A DNA stretch of 64,000 nt from Candidatus Gastranaerophilales bacterium (GTDB lineage: Bacteria; Cyanobacteriota; Vampirovibrionia; Gastranaerophilales; Gastranaerophilaceae). Below the pieces are notes generated by a model. That model was not told the DNA's origin. It ran no database searches and saw nothing but the letters and a program-made list of their open reading frames with translations. Positions 23,394 to 33,429 of this stretch are shown piece after piece. A program made the position numbers and the translations under genes. Position 1 is the first letter of the stretch, and every line of letters begins with the position of its first letter. Where the stretch lies: NCBI GenBank assembly GCA_944325835.1, contig CALVBO010000003.1, positions 1-64,000 on the forward strand. The letters run 5' to 3'.

Positions 23394-26063
23394 ATGACAA
23401 CAAAAAATCAAAAGACTGTCGAAAACCTGGAAAAAGCTTTAAACACTTCTTCTGTTGTTGATTCCGCTGAAAAATTGGAATTATTAATCGAAAGAGTTAA
23501 AAAAGCTCAAAAGATTTTCGCAACTTACTCTCAAGAACAAGTTGACGCAATTTTCAAAGCTGCAGCTACTGCTGCTGACAAAGCAAGAATTCCGCTTGCA
23601 AGAATGGCTGTTGAAGAAACCGGTATGGGCGTTCTGGAAGATAAAATTATCAAAAACCACTTCGCTTCAGAATACATTTACAACAAACACAAAAACGCTA
23701 AAACTTGCGGCATCATTAAAGAAGATAAAATCAACGGTACTAAAATCGTTGCAGAACCTCTCGGCGTTATTGCAGGTATCGTTCCTACAACTAACCCGAC
23801 TTCAACTGCGATTTTCAAATCTTTAATCGCTTTGAAAACAAGAAACGCAATCATCTTTTCACCGCACCCTAGAGCTAAAAACTGCACAATCGCTGCTGCT
23901 AAATTAGTTCTTGAAGCTGCTGTTAAAGCTGGTGCTCCTAACGATATCATCGGATGGATTGATGTTCCGACAATTGAACTTTCAAGCCAATTGATGAAAC
24001 ACCCTCACATTGATTGTATCTTAGCTACAGGCGGCCCTGGTATGGTTAAAGCTGCTTACTCTTCAGGCAACCCTGCATTAGGCGTTGGCCCGGGTAACAC
24101 CCCTGCGGTTATTGACGAAACCGCTGATATCAAAATGGCTGTTTCTTCAATCCTTATGTCAAAAACTTTTGATAACGGTATGATTTGTGCTTCAGAACAA
24201 TCTGTTGTTGTTGTTGACAGCGTTTACGATCAAGTTAGAAATGAGTTCGCATACAGAGGCGCTCACCTCCTTGATGAAAAAGAACAAAAGAAATTGGTTG
24301 ATTTACCTATCATCGACCCTAAACGCGGTACTGCACACCCTGACATCGTTGGTCAAAGCGCTTACAGAATCGCTCAACTGGCAGGTTTTGAAGTTAACCC
24401 TAACGCAAAAGTTTTAATCGCTGAAAGACCGGCTGTTGATTGGGAAGATCCGTTCTCAAGAGAAAAATTATCACCTGTGTTGGCTATGTACAGAGCTAAA
24501 GATTTTGATGAAGCTGCTGAAATGGCTTACGAACTTGTTATCAAAGGCGGCGCAGGTCACACTTCCGTTCTTTACACCGATGAACGTTCTAAAGATAGAA
24601 TCAACTTCTACGCAGAAAAAATGCCTACTTGCAGATTGTTAATCAACTCACCATCATCTCAAGGCGGTATCGGTGACCTTTATAACTTCAAACTTGAACC
24701 GTCATTAACTCTTGGCTGCGGTTCTTGGGGTGGTAACGCTGTAAGCGGTAACGTCGGCGTTGAAAACTTATTGAACTACAAAACAGTAGCGGAAAGGAGA
24801 GAAAATATGTTATGGTTTAAGGTTCCACCTAAAGTTTACTTCAAAAGAGGCGCTATTGACCTGGCTCTTCGTGAACTTAAAGGTAAAAAACGTGCATTTA
24901 TCGTAACAGACAGCTTCCTTTTCAACTCCGGTGCTGTTAATAAAATCACTAATGTTTTAGAAGAAATCGGCTGCGAATACCAAATCTTCTTTGACGTTAA
25001 ACCGGATCCTACATTATCTACAATCAACCAGGCAATGGCTGTATTGAAACCGTTTGAACCTGATGTAATCATCTCTCTGGGCGGCGGTTCTCCTATGGAC
25101 GCAGCTAAGATTATGTGGTTAATGTACGAACAACCTGACACTGTATTTGAAGATATCTCTATGAGATTTATGGATATCAGAAAAAGAATCTGCTCTATCC
25201 CTGAATTGGGTAAAAAAGCAACAATGGTTGCAGTTCCTACAACATCAGGTACAGGTTCTGAAGTTACACCGTTTGCTATCATCACAGATGACCAATCAGG
25301 TGTTAAATACGCAATTGCAGATTATGCATTGACTCCGAACATGGCAATTGTTGACCCTAACTTCGTTGACGGTATGCCAAAAGGCTTAACAAGCGCATCA
25401 GGTATCGACGCACTTGTTCACGCTATCGAAGCTTACGTTTCAGCAATGGCTACAAACTTCACTAATTCAAACGCACTTGAAGCAACTAAGTTAGTATTCA
25501 GATACCTCGAACGTTCATACACTGAAGGTGCAAACGATCCTATGGCAAGAGAAAAAATGCACTACGCGGCAACAATTGCAGGTATGGCATTTGCAAACTC
25601 TTTCTTAGGCCTCTGCCACTCTATGGCTCACAAACTCGGTGCAATGTTCCACGTTCCGCACGGTGTTGCTAACGCATTGTTAATCAGACAGGTAATCAAA
25701 TACAACTCAACTGATTGCCCTAAAAAACAATGTATCTTCCCTCAATACAAATTCCCTAACGCGAAGGCTAAATATGGTCAAATCGCTGATGAATTAGGAT
25801 TGGGCGGTAAGAACGATGACGAAAAAGTTGAATTGTTAATCAACGCAGTAGACAAATTGATGACAGCAATCAACCTGCCAAAATCAATTAAGGACTTCGG
25901 CGTAACAGAAGAACAATTCATGGCTAAGTTAGACGAAATGGTAGAATTGGCATTTGACGATCAATGTACCGGTGCAAACCCTGCATATCCACTTATGTCA
26001 GACATCAAACAAATCTACTTAGACGCATTCGAAGGCGTTGTTAGAGATTACCAAGTTAAGTAG
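23394..26063 (+). CDS. adhE: Bifunctional acetaldehyde/alcohol dehydrogenase AdhE
   Basis: The 889-residue fusion has an N-terminal CoA-acylating aldehyde dehydrogenase (residues ~1-450; catalytic Cys near 265 in GMICASEQS) and a C-terminal iron-dependent alcohol dehydrogenase (~470-889; [11 protein letters not shown], and histidine-rich metal sites around [11 protein letters not shown] and HVPHGVANA). It converts acetyl-CoA to ethanol, reoxidising two NADH during fermentation. Start at ATG 23394 after AAGGAG. A promoter and a Rex-type operator lie upstream, so NADH/NAD control is likely. Codon use (many GCT, TCT, AAC) differs from neighbours, as in a highly expressed gene. A strong internal SD (AAAGGAGAGAAAATATG, ATG 24807) falls at the domain boundary. 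Followed by a strong terminator. Confidence 0.95.
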   Translation: MTTKNQKTVENLEKALNTSSVVDSAEKLELLIERVKKAQKIFATYSQEQVDAIFKAAATAADKARIPLARMAVEETGMGVLEDKIIKNHFASEYIYNKHKNAKTCGIIKEDKINGTKIVAEPLGVIAGIVPTTNPTSTAIFKSLIALKTRNAIIFSPHPRAKNCTIAAAKLVLEAAVKAGAPNDIIGWIDVPTIELSSQLMKHPHIDCILATGGPGMVKAAYSSGNPALGVGPGNTPAVIDETADIKMAVSSILMSKTFDNGMICASEQSVVVVDSVYDQVRNEFAYRGAHLLDEKEQKKLVDLPIIDPKRGTAHPDIVGQSAYRIAQLAGFEVNPNAKVLIAERPAVDWEDPFSREKLSPVLAMYRAKDFDEAAEMAYELVIKGGAGHTSVLYTDERSKDRINFYAEKMPTCRLLINSPSSQGGIGDLYNFKLEPSLTLGCGSWGGNAVSGNVGVENLLNYKTVAERRENMLWFKVPPKVYFKRGAIDLALRELKGKKRAFIVTDSFLFNSGAVNKITNVLEEIGCEYQIFFDVKPDPTLSTINQAMAVLKPFEPDVIISLGGGSPMDAAKIMWLMYEQPDTVFEDISMRFMDIRKRICSIPELGKKATMVAVPTTSGTGSEVTPFAIITDDQSGVKYAIADYALTPNMAIVDPNFVDGMPKGLTSASGIDALVHAIEAYVSAMATNFTNSNALEATKLVFRYLERSYTEGANDPMAREKMHYAATIAGMAFANSFLGLCHSMAHKLGAMFHVPHGVANALLIRQVIKYNSTDCPKKQCIFPQYKFPNAKAKYGQIADELGLGGKNDDEKVELLINAVDKLMTAINLPKSIKDFGVTEEQFMAKLDEMVELAFDDQCTGANPAYPLMSDIKQIYLDAFEGVVRDYQVK

Positions 26064-26084
26064 GTAATATATACTACAAACAAA

Positions 26085-26124
26085 AACAGCGAGCCTCAGG
26101 CAAAATCCTGAGGCTCGCTGTTTA
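26085..26124. terminator. Strong bidirectional terminator
   Basis: 16-bp stem AACAGCGAGCCTCAGG / CCTGAGGCTCGCTGTT around CAAAAT, with T-rich 3' flank. It serves adhE and the convergent gene at 26137-26523. Confidence 0.85.
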
Positions 26125-26136
26125 TTAATAGTTTAA

Positions 26137-26523
26137 TTATTTTAATGCACTTTTTAAGAAAGTTTTAATTGGAGATTTTAACTGTTCAACAAGACTAATT
26201 ACAACCTTTCCTTTAGAATTATCTACAATTTGCATTGCACCGTGCGCATTAAAATATTTAAGCGGGAAATTGTTAGTTTGTGGGACTTCACCGACAAATT
26301 TTTTCGTCATCTTCATAATTCCTGCATATTCGTCTGCATTTATATGTTTAGAACAATCCATGCCGAATTTGTCACCTATATGGTCGTTAAGATTGATAAG
26401 TGCATCGGAACGAACAAGTTTAGCTTTTCCATCGCCAACCTGCACACATCCATATTTAACACCGCGCATTCTGTCTGCGATAAGTTTTCCCAGACCAACA
26501 TTTTTTGCTTCAGATACTGCCAT
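26137..26523 (-). CDS. Hypothetical protein (128 aa)
   Basis: A soluble 128-residue protein, no recognised domain, signal peptide or membrane helix. It contains two Cys (KYGCVQVGDG and GMDCSKH) and a basic C-terminus (SPIKTFLKSALK). Start at ATG 26523 behind AAAAAAGGAG. It converges with adhE. Function unknown. Confidence 0.6.
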   Translation of the reverse strand: MAVSEAKNVGLGKLIADRMRGVKYGCVQVGDGKAKLVRSDALINLNDHIGDKFGMDCSKHINADEYAGIMKMTKKFVGEVPQTNNFPLKYFNAHGAMQIVDNSKGKVVISLVEQLKSPIKTFLKSALK

Positions 26524-26720
26524 TACACACTCCTTTTTTATTTTAGTTCCTACACATAATAAAATCGATTTTAGCTACACTTAGAAAAACATTAGGTGTA
26601 AGAAAATTGCGCGGCGGCCTATTGCACTAATCAGCTAAATTTGGCAAAGGAAAGATTATTACTGGCTTTCAGACGGCTTAGGCTCTAATTTACATTTTGT
26701 TACAAATGGATAAAGAAAGT

Positions 26721-26740
26721 CCCGTGGGGGTTCCACGGGG
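26721..26740 (-). terminator. Terminator after pilin 3
   Basis: CCCGTGG / CCACGGG stem; on the reverse strand followed by ACTTTCTTT. Confidence 0.7.
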
Positions 26741-26748
26741 CATTTAGA

Positions 26749-28213
26749 CTAATCGCGTTTAACACAACGAATTGGCCCGACAGCATCCCGCTCTGCACGA
26801 TACAACCTTGCTCCGGAGAGCATAGATTGCATCCAACCGACAGTTCTGCCGCTTGCGTCAATTGCAGTTCCGGAAGTCCAGTACCACGTACTGCTTGTCG
26901 CCAAATTCCCGATAATATTTTTATTAACAAACAGAGCAGCTGCTTCATCTTTGTTCGGCAAGCGATACTGGCTGTCCTGCTGCGTACAAACCTCTGCAGC
27001 GCTGAGTGTTCCGTCAGAAGAAGGCTTTTGAGGAGCCGACGCAGAATCTCTTGCGTAAGCCAGCGGAGCAACGACAACGCTATCAGTCGGATAAAATACA
27101 GAAATCGTTCCAATATCTTTTCCGTAAGTATTAGGCCCTTTTTTACCGTTTAAATCATATATAAAGTTTGCACATAACCTTACCTGTGTTGCATCCCAGG
27201 CAATATTTGATTTCAAATCCGGCTGGCAAAGCGGATTATAATAAACCGCAATGCTTTCACCATTGGCTGTTTCAAACGCGGCGGCTTTTGTATCATATTG
27301 ATTATAAGAATACGTAACACCGCAATATGCCATGCCGGAAATATCTACAAGCTGGGAATTCAACTTTTTAAAAGTATTCGGGAACGAATCCAGAGTGCTT
27401 CCGGCAAGCGTGGTAATTTTATCAGGCAGGCCGCAATCAGATAATTTGTCATAAGAGCAAATATTATTTATTTTCAGAACTTTTGAAAGTCCTGCCGTAA
27501 CAAAGGTTTCAGCAACGGTATCCGTTACCGATGCGGAACCGGCAGAATCCGTGTCTTCTGAATAAGTTCCGTAACCGTTAATTGCGGGCATCAGGGCAAT
27601 TGCCTGTGAAAATCTTGCATAAAGCGCTTTTCGTTGCGTGTTCCATGTGCGCTCGTTGATGTTGCCGGTAAGGCTTGGTAATGTAATCGCTGCAACAACG
27701 CCTATAATTGTGAGGGATAACAATATTTCTGCCATGGTAAAGGCCAAGCCGAGCAGAGCCACGGAACAAGGCTTGCCTTGTGTAGAGTCGAGCGCGCGAC
27801 GCGGCGTGCCTGAGGCACTTCCCCGATACGTTGGTAGGTTTTGTCGTAACGTTATAAGACCGGCTTTGCCGGCGCGCTCTTTCGCGCAAGCGCGAGCGGT
27901 GGCGTTTGCGTGAGCGAGCGGAGTGCGGAGTGCTGAAAGCACGTAGGCACGTTTTCCGCGAGGCGAACAAGAAAACGCGAGGCGCAGTACCAACGTTGAC
28001 TTGATTGCCACGCGGTCTACGACCGCTCGCAATGACGAAATTTTGTCACCCTGAACTTGATTCAGGGTCTGACCTGCATTACGTGCTACCGGTATCGTTG
28101 GACAGATCCCGAAATAAATTCGGGATGACATATCGGGTACAGATTGCGCACTATTCCCTGTTAAGAGAGGCCCCCCCCCCCCCTGCATAAATAATTACAC
28201 TTCGTTTTTTCAT
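26749..28213 (-). CDS. Prepilin-like protein 3, interrupted by a poly-G tract (phase-variable, OFF as read)
   Basis: The ATG at 28213 lies behind GGAAAGGATAGAAGAATTT, the family leader. Its frame (MKKRSVIIYA) meets 13 G (reverse strand of 28171-28183) and stops soon after. With 12 G it would continue in frame to the stop at 26749, giving 487 residues. About 160 residues of repeat-derived leader (repeats B and C plus GC-rich sequence) precede AFTMAEILLSLTIIG. The mature part has the invariant N-terminus, AAAFETANGES, YDLNGKKGPNT and a DUF1566/Lcl-like end (YRLPNKDEA, WYWTSG, IRCVKRD). As read, only an internal ATG at 28188 directly before the G run could initiate the pilin frame, and it has no ribosome-binding site. 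Confidence 0.75.
28003..28037 (-). repeat. Dispersed repeat family C, copy 2 (inside pilin 3)
   Basis: Reverse-oriented TCATTGCGAGCGGTCGTAGACCGCGTGGCAAT; a relative lies at 13249-13287. Confidence 0.7.
28044..28130 (-). repeat. Dispersed repeat family B, copy 3 (inside pilin 3)
   Basis: TGTCACCCTGAACTTGATTC ... CGGGATGACA, the same two-palindrome structure as the copy in pilin 1, read in frame in the opposite orientation. Confidence 0.8.
28171..28183 (-). repeat. Poly-G tract of pilin 3 (13 C on + strand)
   Basis: Thirteen G on the coding strand, ten codons after the pilin 3 start. The length and the one-base frame offset are identical to those of pilin 1. Confidence 0.85.
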
Positions 28214-28281
28214 AAATTCTTCTATCCTTTCCGGCTTCTCGCCATTATCTAATTGTGGATGTCGCTCAGCGACACTTTTTC

Positions 28282-28310
28282 ATTATGTACCATGTTTTAT
28301 TATATGTCAA
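28282..28310 (-). promoter_or_regulatory. Pilin 3 promoter
   Basis: On the reverse strand TTGACA (28305-28310), 17 nt, CATAAT (28282-28287). The leader then contains a GTCGCTGAGCGAC hairpin before the Shine-Dalgarno. Confidence 0.65.
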
Positions 28311-28320
28311 GCGCAATACA

Positions 28321-28347
28321 AAGGCGGTCTTACGACCGCCCTTTTTA
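28321..28347 (-). terminator. Terminator after lysS
   Basis: GGCGGTC / GACCGCC stem immediately downstream of the lysS stop; flanked by A and T runs. Confidence 0.65.
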
Positions 28348-28353
28348 ATATAT

Positions 28354-29847
28354 TTACCCTTCTTTTTTCTTTAATGTCGGGAATGCGATTACGTCGCGGA
28401 TTGACGGTGAATTTGTCAATAACATAACAATCCTGTCAATACCGATACCGAGTCCGCCTGCAGGCGGCATACCGTATTCAAGCGCAGTGATGAAATCCTC
28501 GTCGATTGTCATTGCTTCTTCATCACCATTTGCTTTTGCAAGCGCCTGTGCTTCAAATCTCATTCTCTGGTCTATCGGGTCTGTAAGTTCAGAGAATGCG
28601 TTTGCGATTTCCCAGCCGTTAACGCGGGTTTCAAAACGCTCTGTTAATCTGTCGTTATCACGGTGAACTTTTGCAAGCGGTGAAATATCACGCGGATAGT
28701 CAATAATGTGAACAGGCTGGATTAAACCCGGCTCAACTTTTTCTTCAAAGATTAAATCAAGAACCTGTCCCCAGTTTTCGCACTCATCAGGGTTAATGCC
28801 GAGAGATTTTGCTTTAGCTTTTGCATCTTCAACCGTAAAGCATTCTGCAAAATCAATACCGGTTTTTTCCTTGATTGCGCCAATCATGGTTTTTCTGTCC
28901 CACGGCGGTGTAAGGTCGATTTCGTGTTCGCCGTATTTAATCTTCATAGTGCCGTTGACCTCCTGACAAACTGTGCTGATAAGATTTTCAGTAAGTTTCA
29001 TCATTTCGTTATAGTCAACGTAAGCCTGATAAAGTTCCATCATTGTAAACTCAGGGTTGTGACGGGTGTCAATACCTTCGTTTCTGAAACTTCTGTTAAT
29101 TTCAAAGATTTTTTCGCTCAAGCCGCCGACCATAAGTCTTTTGAGATAAAGTTCCGGAGCAATTCTCAGATACATATCCATATCAAGCGTGTTATGGTGA
29201 GTAATAAACGGTCTTGCGTTTGCGCCGCCGGCCTGCGGGTGAAGCATCGGGGTTTCAACTTCTAAAAAGCCGCGGGAAGTTAAGTATTCTCTGATTTTTT
29301 GGATAATCAAACTTCTTTTTCTGAAAGTTTCTCTGACTTCTTCGTTCATGATTAAGTCAACATATCTCTGGCGATAACGGATTTCAACGTCCGTTAAGCC
29401 GTGATGTTTTTCCGGAAGCGGAAGAAGTGTTTTTGACAAAAGTTTCAGGTCAGTTGTTTTGACCGAAAGTTCTCCGCGCGGAGTTCTTCTGATTGTACCG
29501 GTAAAACCTACGATATCACCGATATCAATAAGTTTTAAGACCTTCATTTGTTCTTCCGGAACATTTTCTTTATGAGAGAAAATCTGAATTTTTCCGCTGT
29601 CATCCTGAAGGTCAATAAACATGCCTGTATTACGGATTGCCATAACACGTCCTGCAACGGAATAAACATCATTTGTTTCTTCGCCCGGTTCAAGCTGTGC
29701 ATATTTTTCCTGCAAAGCTTTGGCGCTTATAGTTTTGTTGAAAGAATACGGATACGGGTTGACCCCTTTGTCAGCGAGATCCGTAAGCTTTTGGATTCTT
29801 GTTTGTCTGATCTGGTTAATTGATGAGTTTGATTCGTGTGTTTGCAC
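28354..29847 (-). CDS. lysS: Lysyl-tRNA synthetase, class II
   Basis: A 497-residue enzyme. The N-terminal OB-fold anticodon-binding domain (YSVAGRVMAIRNTG) is followed by the class II catalytic core: motif 2 (RSFRNEGIDTRHNPEFTMME) and motif 3 (GLGIGIDRIVML). It charges tRNA-Lys with lysine. The start is a GTG at 29847 behind AAGGAG. It is monocistronic with its own terminator and is divergent from asd. Confidence 0.96.
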   Translation of the reverse strand: MQTHESNSSINQIRQTRIQKLTDLADKGVNPYPYSFNKTISAKALQEKYAQLEPGEETNDVYSVAGRVMAIRNTGMFIDLQDDSGKIQIFSHKENVPEEQMKVLKLIDIGDIVGFTGTIRRTPRGELSVKTTDLKLLSKTLLPLPEKHHGLTDVEIRYRQRYVDLIMNEEVRETFRKRSLIIQKIREYLTSRGFLEVETPMLHPQAGGANARPFITHHNTLDMDMYLRIAPELYLKRLMVGGLSEKIFEINRSFRNEGIDTRHNPEFTMMELYQAYVDYNEMMKLTENLISTVCQEVNGTMKIKYGEHEIDLTPPWDRKTMIGAIKEKTGIDFAECFTVEDAKAKAKSLGINPDECENWGQVLDLIFEEKVEPGLIQPVHIIDYPRDISPLAKVHRDNDRLTERFETRVNGWEIANAFSELTDPIDQRMRFEAQALAKANGDEEAMTIDEDFITALEYGMPPAGGLGIGIDRIVMLLTNSPSIRDVIAFPTLKKKEG

Positions 29848-29996
29848 TTGTCTTCTCCTTATTTTTTTATTACTCTTAGGACCATCCTAACACAAACAAT
29901 ATGAAAACTCAAAGTTTCTTCATAAAGTTTGCGCGGGGAAATTTTTGGGGTATAATGAGGTAACGGAGTTATAGCTTTATTGTAAAGGGATATAGA

Positions 29997-31013
29997 ATGA
30001 GAAAACCGAACTTAGCAGTCTTAGGCGCAACCGGTGTTGTCGGAAGAGAGATTTTAAACATTATTGACGAATTAAAAATAGATTTTAACACGATTAAATT
30101 TTTATCAAGCGCCAAGAGTGCGGGGTCTGAAATAGAATTTCAGGGCAAAAAGTATATCGTTGAAGAAGCTAAACCGGAAAGTTTTGACGGAGTAAACATT
30201 GTTCTTGCCTCAGCCGGAGGCTCAACCAGTCAGAAGTTTGCACCGGAAATAGTTAAACGCGGCGGAGTTTTGATAGATAATTCCAGCGCATTCAGAATGG
30301 AAGAGAATGTTCCGCTTGTAATCGCTTATGTTAACGATGAAGATTTGAGAAAACACGAAGGTATTATCGCAAACCCGAATTGCTCAACTTCACAGTTGAT
30401 GCTGGTTTTAAAACCTTTACACGAAAAATTCGGAATTAAACGCCTAATTGTATCAACTTACCAGGCGGTTTCCGGCGCAGGTCTGGCGGCAATTAAAGAA
30501 CTGCGCGCCGACACCGAAGCAAATTTAAAAGGTGAAAAGTTTGAAAATGTATGTTTCAAAAAACCGATTTCCTTTAACGTAATTCCGCAAATTGATGTTT
30601 TCTGCGACAACGGCTACACCAAAGAAGAAATGAAAGTCGCAAACGAAACAAAAAAAATTCTTCACCTTCCCGAGAATACCCCTATTTCCTGCACAGCGGC
30701 AAGGGTTCCGGTATTCAACGGGCACTCGGAAGCCGTTGATATTGAATTTGAAAAAGAAGTAACGCCTGACGTGGTTCGCGAAATTCTCAAAAACAGTTTC
30801 GGGGTTGAAGTTATTGACAATCCTGCGAATTTTGAATATCCGACAACGCGTGATGCAAGCGGCAAAGATCCGGTTTATGTCGGAAGGATAAGAAAAAATC
30901 TGGCCTTCACAAACGGGATTTCACTCTGGTGCGTTGCTGACAATTTGAGAATAGGCGCGGCACTCAACACCGTACGCCTCTGTCAGAAAGTTATAGAAAT
31001 GGATTTATTTTAA
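29997..31013 (+). CDS. asd: Aspartate-semialdehyde dehydrogenase
   Basis: A 338-residue enzyme. The NADP motif GATGVVGREIL is at the N-terminus, the catalytic Cys lies in NPNCSTSQL (~residue 129), and VSTYQAVSGAG and RVPVFNGHSEAV follow. It makes aspartate semialdehyde for lysine/diaminopimelate, threonine and methionine synthesis. ATG 29997 behind AAAGGGAT. The stop overlaps the start of the next gene by one base (TAATG), and an envelope-precursor operon follows. Confidence 0.95.
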   Translation: MRKPNLAVLGATGVVGREILNIIDELKIDFNTIKFLSSAKSAGSEIEFQGKKYIVEEAKPESFDGVNIVLASAGGSTSQKFAPEIVKRGGVLIDNSSAFRMEENVPLVIAYVNDEDLRKHEGIIANPNCSTSQLMLVLKPLHEKFGIKRLIVSTYQAVSGAGLAAIKELRADTEANLKGEKFENVCFKKPISFNVIPQIDVFCDNGYTKEEMKVANETKKILHLPENTPISCTAARVPVFNGHSEAVDIEFEKEVTPDVVREILKNSFGVEVIDNPANFEYPTTRDASGKDPVYVGRIRKNLAFTNGISLWCVADNLRIGAALNTVRLCQKVIEMDLF

Positions 31014-31486
31014 TGGGACAATTAATTAAACGCGAAAACATAAGAAGTTTTGTAGAAAAATTACAGGCCGGCGGCAAAACAGTTGTCGTCACAAACGGCT
31101 GCTTTGATATTCTTCACGTAGGACACGTACGTTATCTGCAAAAAACCAAATCTTTTGCAGATTACTTAATCGTACTTTTGAATTCCGACAAATCCGTCCG
31201 CGCAATAAAAGGCGAAGGACGCCCGATAAACACAGAACTTAACCGTGCAGAAATCCTCTGCGCCCTGAGCTGTGTAGATTTCGTTGTCCTGTTTGACGAA
31301 AACAGCCCCGCAGATTTAATCGACGAAATTAAACCCGATGTCTACACAAAAGGTGCAGATTACACAATGGAAACCCTTCCGGAGGCAAACGTAATCCGCA
31401 AAAATAATATCCGTGTAGAATTCATAAGCTTTGTCGAAGGACAATCAACAACAAATTTAATTAATAAAATAAATAATAAGGAGTAA
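31013..31486 (+). CDS. rfaE2: D-glycero-beta-D-manno-heptose 1-phosphate adenylyltransferase-like nucleotidyltransferase
   Basis: A 157-residue stand-alone cytidylyltransferase-fold protein: [16 protein letters not shown] (HxGH), [11 protein letters not shown] and [11 protein letters not shown], as in the C-terminal half of HldE/RfaE. It would activate heptose 1-phosphate to ADP-heptose for LPS core. The kinase half is not in this window. Translationally coupled to asd. Confidence 0.88.
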   Translation: MGQLIKRENIRSFVEKLQAGGKTVVVTNGCFDILHVGHVRYLQKTKSFADYLIVLLNSDKSVRAIKGEGRPINTELNRAEILCALSCVDFVVLFDENSPADLIDEIKPDVYTKGADYTMETLPEANVIRKNNIRVEFISFVEGQSTTNLINKINNKE

Positions 31487-31490
31487 AAAC

Positions 31491-32597
31491 ATGAGAAGCT
31501 TTTCAGTAGAAGAAATTACACAAATCGTAGGCGGAATGCTTTCAAAAGCCCAAGAGGCAACAATTACTCAAATTGCTCCGCCGCTGCTTTCAGATGAAAA
31601 CACTCTCGCTCTTGCACTGAGTGAAGAAGAAATTGCAAACCTTGCAAAAACTAAAGCAAAAGCGGCGTTAGTACCATTCGGGGTTAACATCAGCGGTTTA
31701 ACGACTATTGAAGTTGAAAGACCGCGCCTTGCAATGATGAAGTTAATAACCCTCTTCTATGAAGAACCGGCGATTATGACCGGCACAAGCAACATCCACC
31801 CGACTGCAGTCGTTCACGAAACCGCTAAAATCGGACAAAATGTTCAAATCGGGCCGCACGTAATCGTTTCTAAAAACGCTGAAATCGGCGACGGTTCAAA
31901 ACTTCTCGGCAATACTTATATCGGTAACAACGCTAAAATCGGGAAAAATTGTTTCTTCCACACCGGCGTTAATATCGGCGACCGCGTAAAAATCGGCGAC
32001 AAAGTTATTCTCCACAACGGAGTATCCCTTGGCGCAGACGGTTTCAGCTTTGTAACGGAAAACCCTAACAACATTGAACAAGCACGCAAAGAAGGCGGCA
32101 TTAAAGAACAAAATACCGAACAGGTTATCTTCAAAATCCCGTCAATCGGCTCTGTTGTAATCGGAAATAACGTTGAAATCGGCGCAAATTCTACAATAGA
32201 CCGCGGTACAATCGAAAACACCGTAATCGGTGACGATACAAAAATTGACGACCTTGTAATGATAGGCCACAACTGCCGCGTTGGCAAAGGCTGTTTAATC
32301 GTTTCTCAAGTCGGTATTGCAGGAAGCTGCGTAATCGGCGACAGAGTTGTTCTTGCCGGACAAGCCGGCCTTGCCGATCACATCGAAATCGGCGCGGATT
32401 CAATTGTTACGGCAAAAGCCGGCGTTACAAAAAGCTTCCCTGAAAAATCAATTATCGTCGGTATTCCGGCTGTTCCGAGAAAAGAATTTATCAAACAGCT
32501 CAAAACAATGAAAGACGCTCAGGAAATTATCGCAAAATTCCGCAAAGTTGAACCTATGCTGAATGAATTCATCGCAGATTCTAAGGAAGAAAAATAA
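31491..32597 (+). CDS. lpxD: UDP-3-O-acylglucosamine N-acyltransferase
   Basis: A 368-residue left-handed beta-helix acyltransferase. The N-terminal uridine-binding domain (to ~100) is followed by hexapeptide repeats (IGxNVxIG-type, ~105-315) with the catalytic His in MIGHNCRVG (~260). It performs the third step of lipid A synthesis, adding an N-acyl chain. ATG 31491 behind AAGGAG. Directly followed by lpxC and fabZ with 2-14 bp gaps. Confidence 0.95.
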   Translation: MRSFSVEEITQIVGGMLSKAQEATITQIAPPLLSDENTLALALSEEEIANLAKTKAKAALVPFGVNISGLTTIEVERPRLAMMKLITLFYEEPAIMTGTSNIHPTAVVHETAKIGQNVQIGPHVIVSKNAEIGDGSKLLGNTYIGNNAKIGKNCFFHTGVNIGDRVKIGDKVILHNGVSLGADGFSFVTENPNNIEQARKEGGIKEQNTEQVIFKIPSIGSVVIGNNVEIGANSTIDRGTIENTVIGDDTKIDDLVMIGHNCRVGKGCLIVSQVGIAGSCVIGDRVVLAGQAGLADHIEIGADSIVTAKAGVTKSFPEKSIIVGIPAVPRKEFIKQLKTMKDAQEIIAKFRKVEPMLNEFIADSKEEK

Positions 32598-32599
32598 AA

Positions 32600-33415
32600 A
32601 TGATAACGCTTAAAAAGGAAATCTCAATATCCGGCAACGGTTTGATGAAAAACAAACCGTGTACGGCAACGTTCAAACCTTCAAAAGAAGGGAAAATCCG
32701 CTATTTTGTAAAAGATAACGAACCCTTTGATGCAGCTGTCGAAAACGTTATTTCCACAGATCACTGCGTGACGCTCGGCAAAGGCAAAGCGCGCGTAATG
32801 CTTGAAGAACATCTTTCGGCGGCACTTGCACTGTGTGAAATAGATTCCGTTGATATTTATATGACAGAAGAAGAAGTGCCGATTTTAGACGGAAGCTCAA
32901 AAGGCTGGGTGGAACTCTTCAAATCCGCCGGAATTGATAAACCTTTACTGTATAAACCTAAAAAATACACGGTCACAGAACCCGTTTATTACCTGAACGG
33001 CAAAACCAGCCTTGTGGTCCTGCCGGATGATGAACTTTTTATCTCGTATGCAGTCAACTACGATCACCCTGATTTGAAAAACCGCTGGGTAAACGTTGAT
33101 TTCAAAAAGCTTGACGAAATCCGCGATGCCCGCACCTTTGGCTTTTATAAAGATTTAAAAAAATTCCAGATGTTAGGTTTTGCGCAGGGGGTCACACAGG
33201 AAAACACCGTCGGGCTGCTTGATGAAGGCTTTACAACCGACCTTCGCTCACAGTATGAGCCGGTTAAACACAAAATCCTTGATATAATCGGCGACTTTTA
33301 TCTGACCGGCGTTAACCCGCTTCATTTAAAAGCACAAATTCTTGTAAAAGAAGCCGGCCACGCGGTTCACCTGAAAACAGCAAAAATATTAAAAGAGAAG
33401 TTAAAAGAAGTATAA
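32600..33415 (+). CDS. lpxC: UDP-3-O-acyl-N-acetylglucosamine deacetylase
   Basis: A 271-residue enzyme of normal length. Zinc ligands His71 (LEEHLSA), His224 and Asp228 (KHKILDIIGD) and the catalytic His254 (AGHAVH) are all present. It catalyses the committed, zinc-dependent deacetylation step of lipid A. Starts 2 bp after the lpxD stop. The order lpxD-lpxC-fabZ without lpxA following is notable; lpxA and lpxB are not in this window. Confidence 0.95.
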   Translation: MITLKKEISISGNGLMKNKPCTATFKPSKEGKIRYFVKDNEPFDAAVENVISTDHCVTLGKGKARVMLEEHLSAALALCEIDSVDIYMTEEEVPILDGSSKGWVELFKSAGIDKPLLYKPKKYTVTEPVYYLNGKTSLVVLPDDELFISYAVNYDHPDLKNRWVNVDFKKLDEIRDARTFGFYKDLKKFQMLGFAQGVTQENTVGLLDEGFTTDLRSQYEPVKHKILDIIGDFYLTGVNPLHLKAQILVKEAGHAVHLKTAKILKEKLKEV

Positions 33416-33429
33416 AAGAGGAGAAAAGT

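Noticed and set aside
27578-27970. 130-codon Arg/Ser-rich reverse frame in pilin 3
   Set aside because: An alternative frame of the GC-rich inserted leader; composition is that of a shadow, and the pilin frame explains the region.
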